NCBI RefSeq assembly: GCF_946902915.1
Contig: NZ_CAMPPY010000001.1
Location: forward strand, 434,001 to 498,000
From: Streptococcus sp. Marseille-Q5986
Lineage (GTDB): Bacteria > Bacillota > Bacilli > Lactobacillales > Streptococcaceae
Direction: 5' to 3'
DNA length: 64,000 bases
Each line of letters starts with the position of its first letter. Positions within the stretch are counted from its first letter, which is position 1. Below, in pieces: positions 63,974 through 64,000 of this stretch. The position numbers and the translations under genes were made by a program. The notes under the pieces are model-generated. The model saw only the letters and a list, made by a program, of their open reading frames with translations. It had not been told where the DNA came from and did not search any database.

Positions 63974-64000
63974 GAAAAAATTAAAATAAGGTATTGAAAA

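Overview
The window is chromosomal DNA of a low-GC Gram-positive coccus of the Streptococcus mitis/oralis/pneumoniae group. The signs are pneumococcal-type genes (mntE, a manganese-riboswitch-controlled P-type ATPase, psaBCA with tpx and psaR, msmK, the mevalonate pair mvaS/mvaA, the sucrose genes scrRBAK), a BOX repeat, and gene blocks whose order recalls, but does not match, S. pneumoniae. No rRNA, tRNA, prophage or CRISPR array was found.

Layout. 1-1616: end of yvcK and whiA. 1622-2495: IS1182-type remnant. 2501-12012: ferredoxin-NADP reductase, cdaA-cdaR-glmM (c-di-AMP and cell-wall precursor), a DUF1149 gene, degV, then dapB-cca-ABC-F as an overlapping operon. 12049-18721: mntE, an AT-rich two-gene glycosyltransferase insert, and the Mn-riboswitch ATPase. 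18826-24783: a deformylase-like gene, a 531-aa membrane protein, an unlisted 54-aa membrane protein, yaaA, an FMN reductase with a MarR regulator, a TseB-like gene and an aminotransferase. 24961-26118: IS30 remnant, sitting where the gene order appears to jump. 26293-34518: mvaS-mvaA and the divergent scrRB / scrA-scrK cluster. 34524-36086: repeats (a MITE-like element, an unidentified structured segment, a BOX, and five 14-bp palindromes at a 42-bp period). 36230-40023: accessory genes with much decay (MazG-like pyrophosphohydrolase, broken GIY-YIG/DUF2075 helicase gene, broken YbgA-like gene). 40167-49716: Met-box, metE-metF, pnp with a roughly 600-nt structured leader, cysE, GNAT, cysS, mrnC. 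49720-57892: PucR-type gene, msmK, relA-dtd, then a fragment of a Tn916-like conjugative element (oriT-like region and the first half of a MobT relaxase gene) joined in frame to a second, diverged copy of the relA 3' end followed by a second dtd. 57927-63973: a small membrane protein, a frameshifted secreted-peptide gene, a pnuC pseudogene, psaR, tpx and psaA-psaC-psaB.

Themes. Manganese and metal homeostasis recurs: MntE export, the riboswitch ATPase, the PsaBCA importer and the PsaR repressor. Sulfur amino-acid supply (metE, metF, cysE, cysS) sits around pnp. The sucrose genes form a complete uptake and catabolism unit.

The least explained signals are (i) five tandem RNA hairpins of one family, with compensatory base changes, in the leaders of dapB and pnp, (ii) the array of 14-bp palindromes repeated every 42 bp, (iii) the MobT'-RelA' fusion with relA-dtd duplication, and (iv) a decaying MazG plus GIY-YIG/DUF2075 pair that looks like a defence-type locus. 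Identifications come from reading translations and motifs; no database search was possible.
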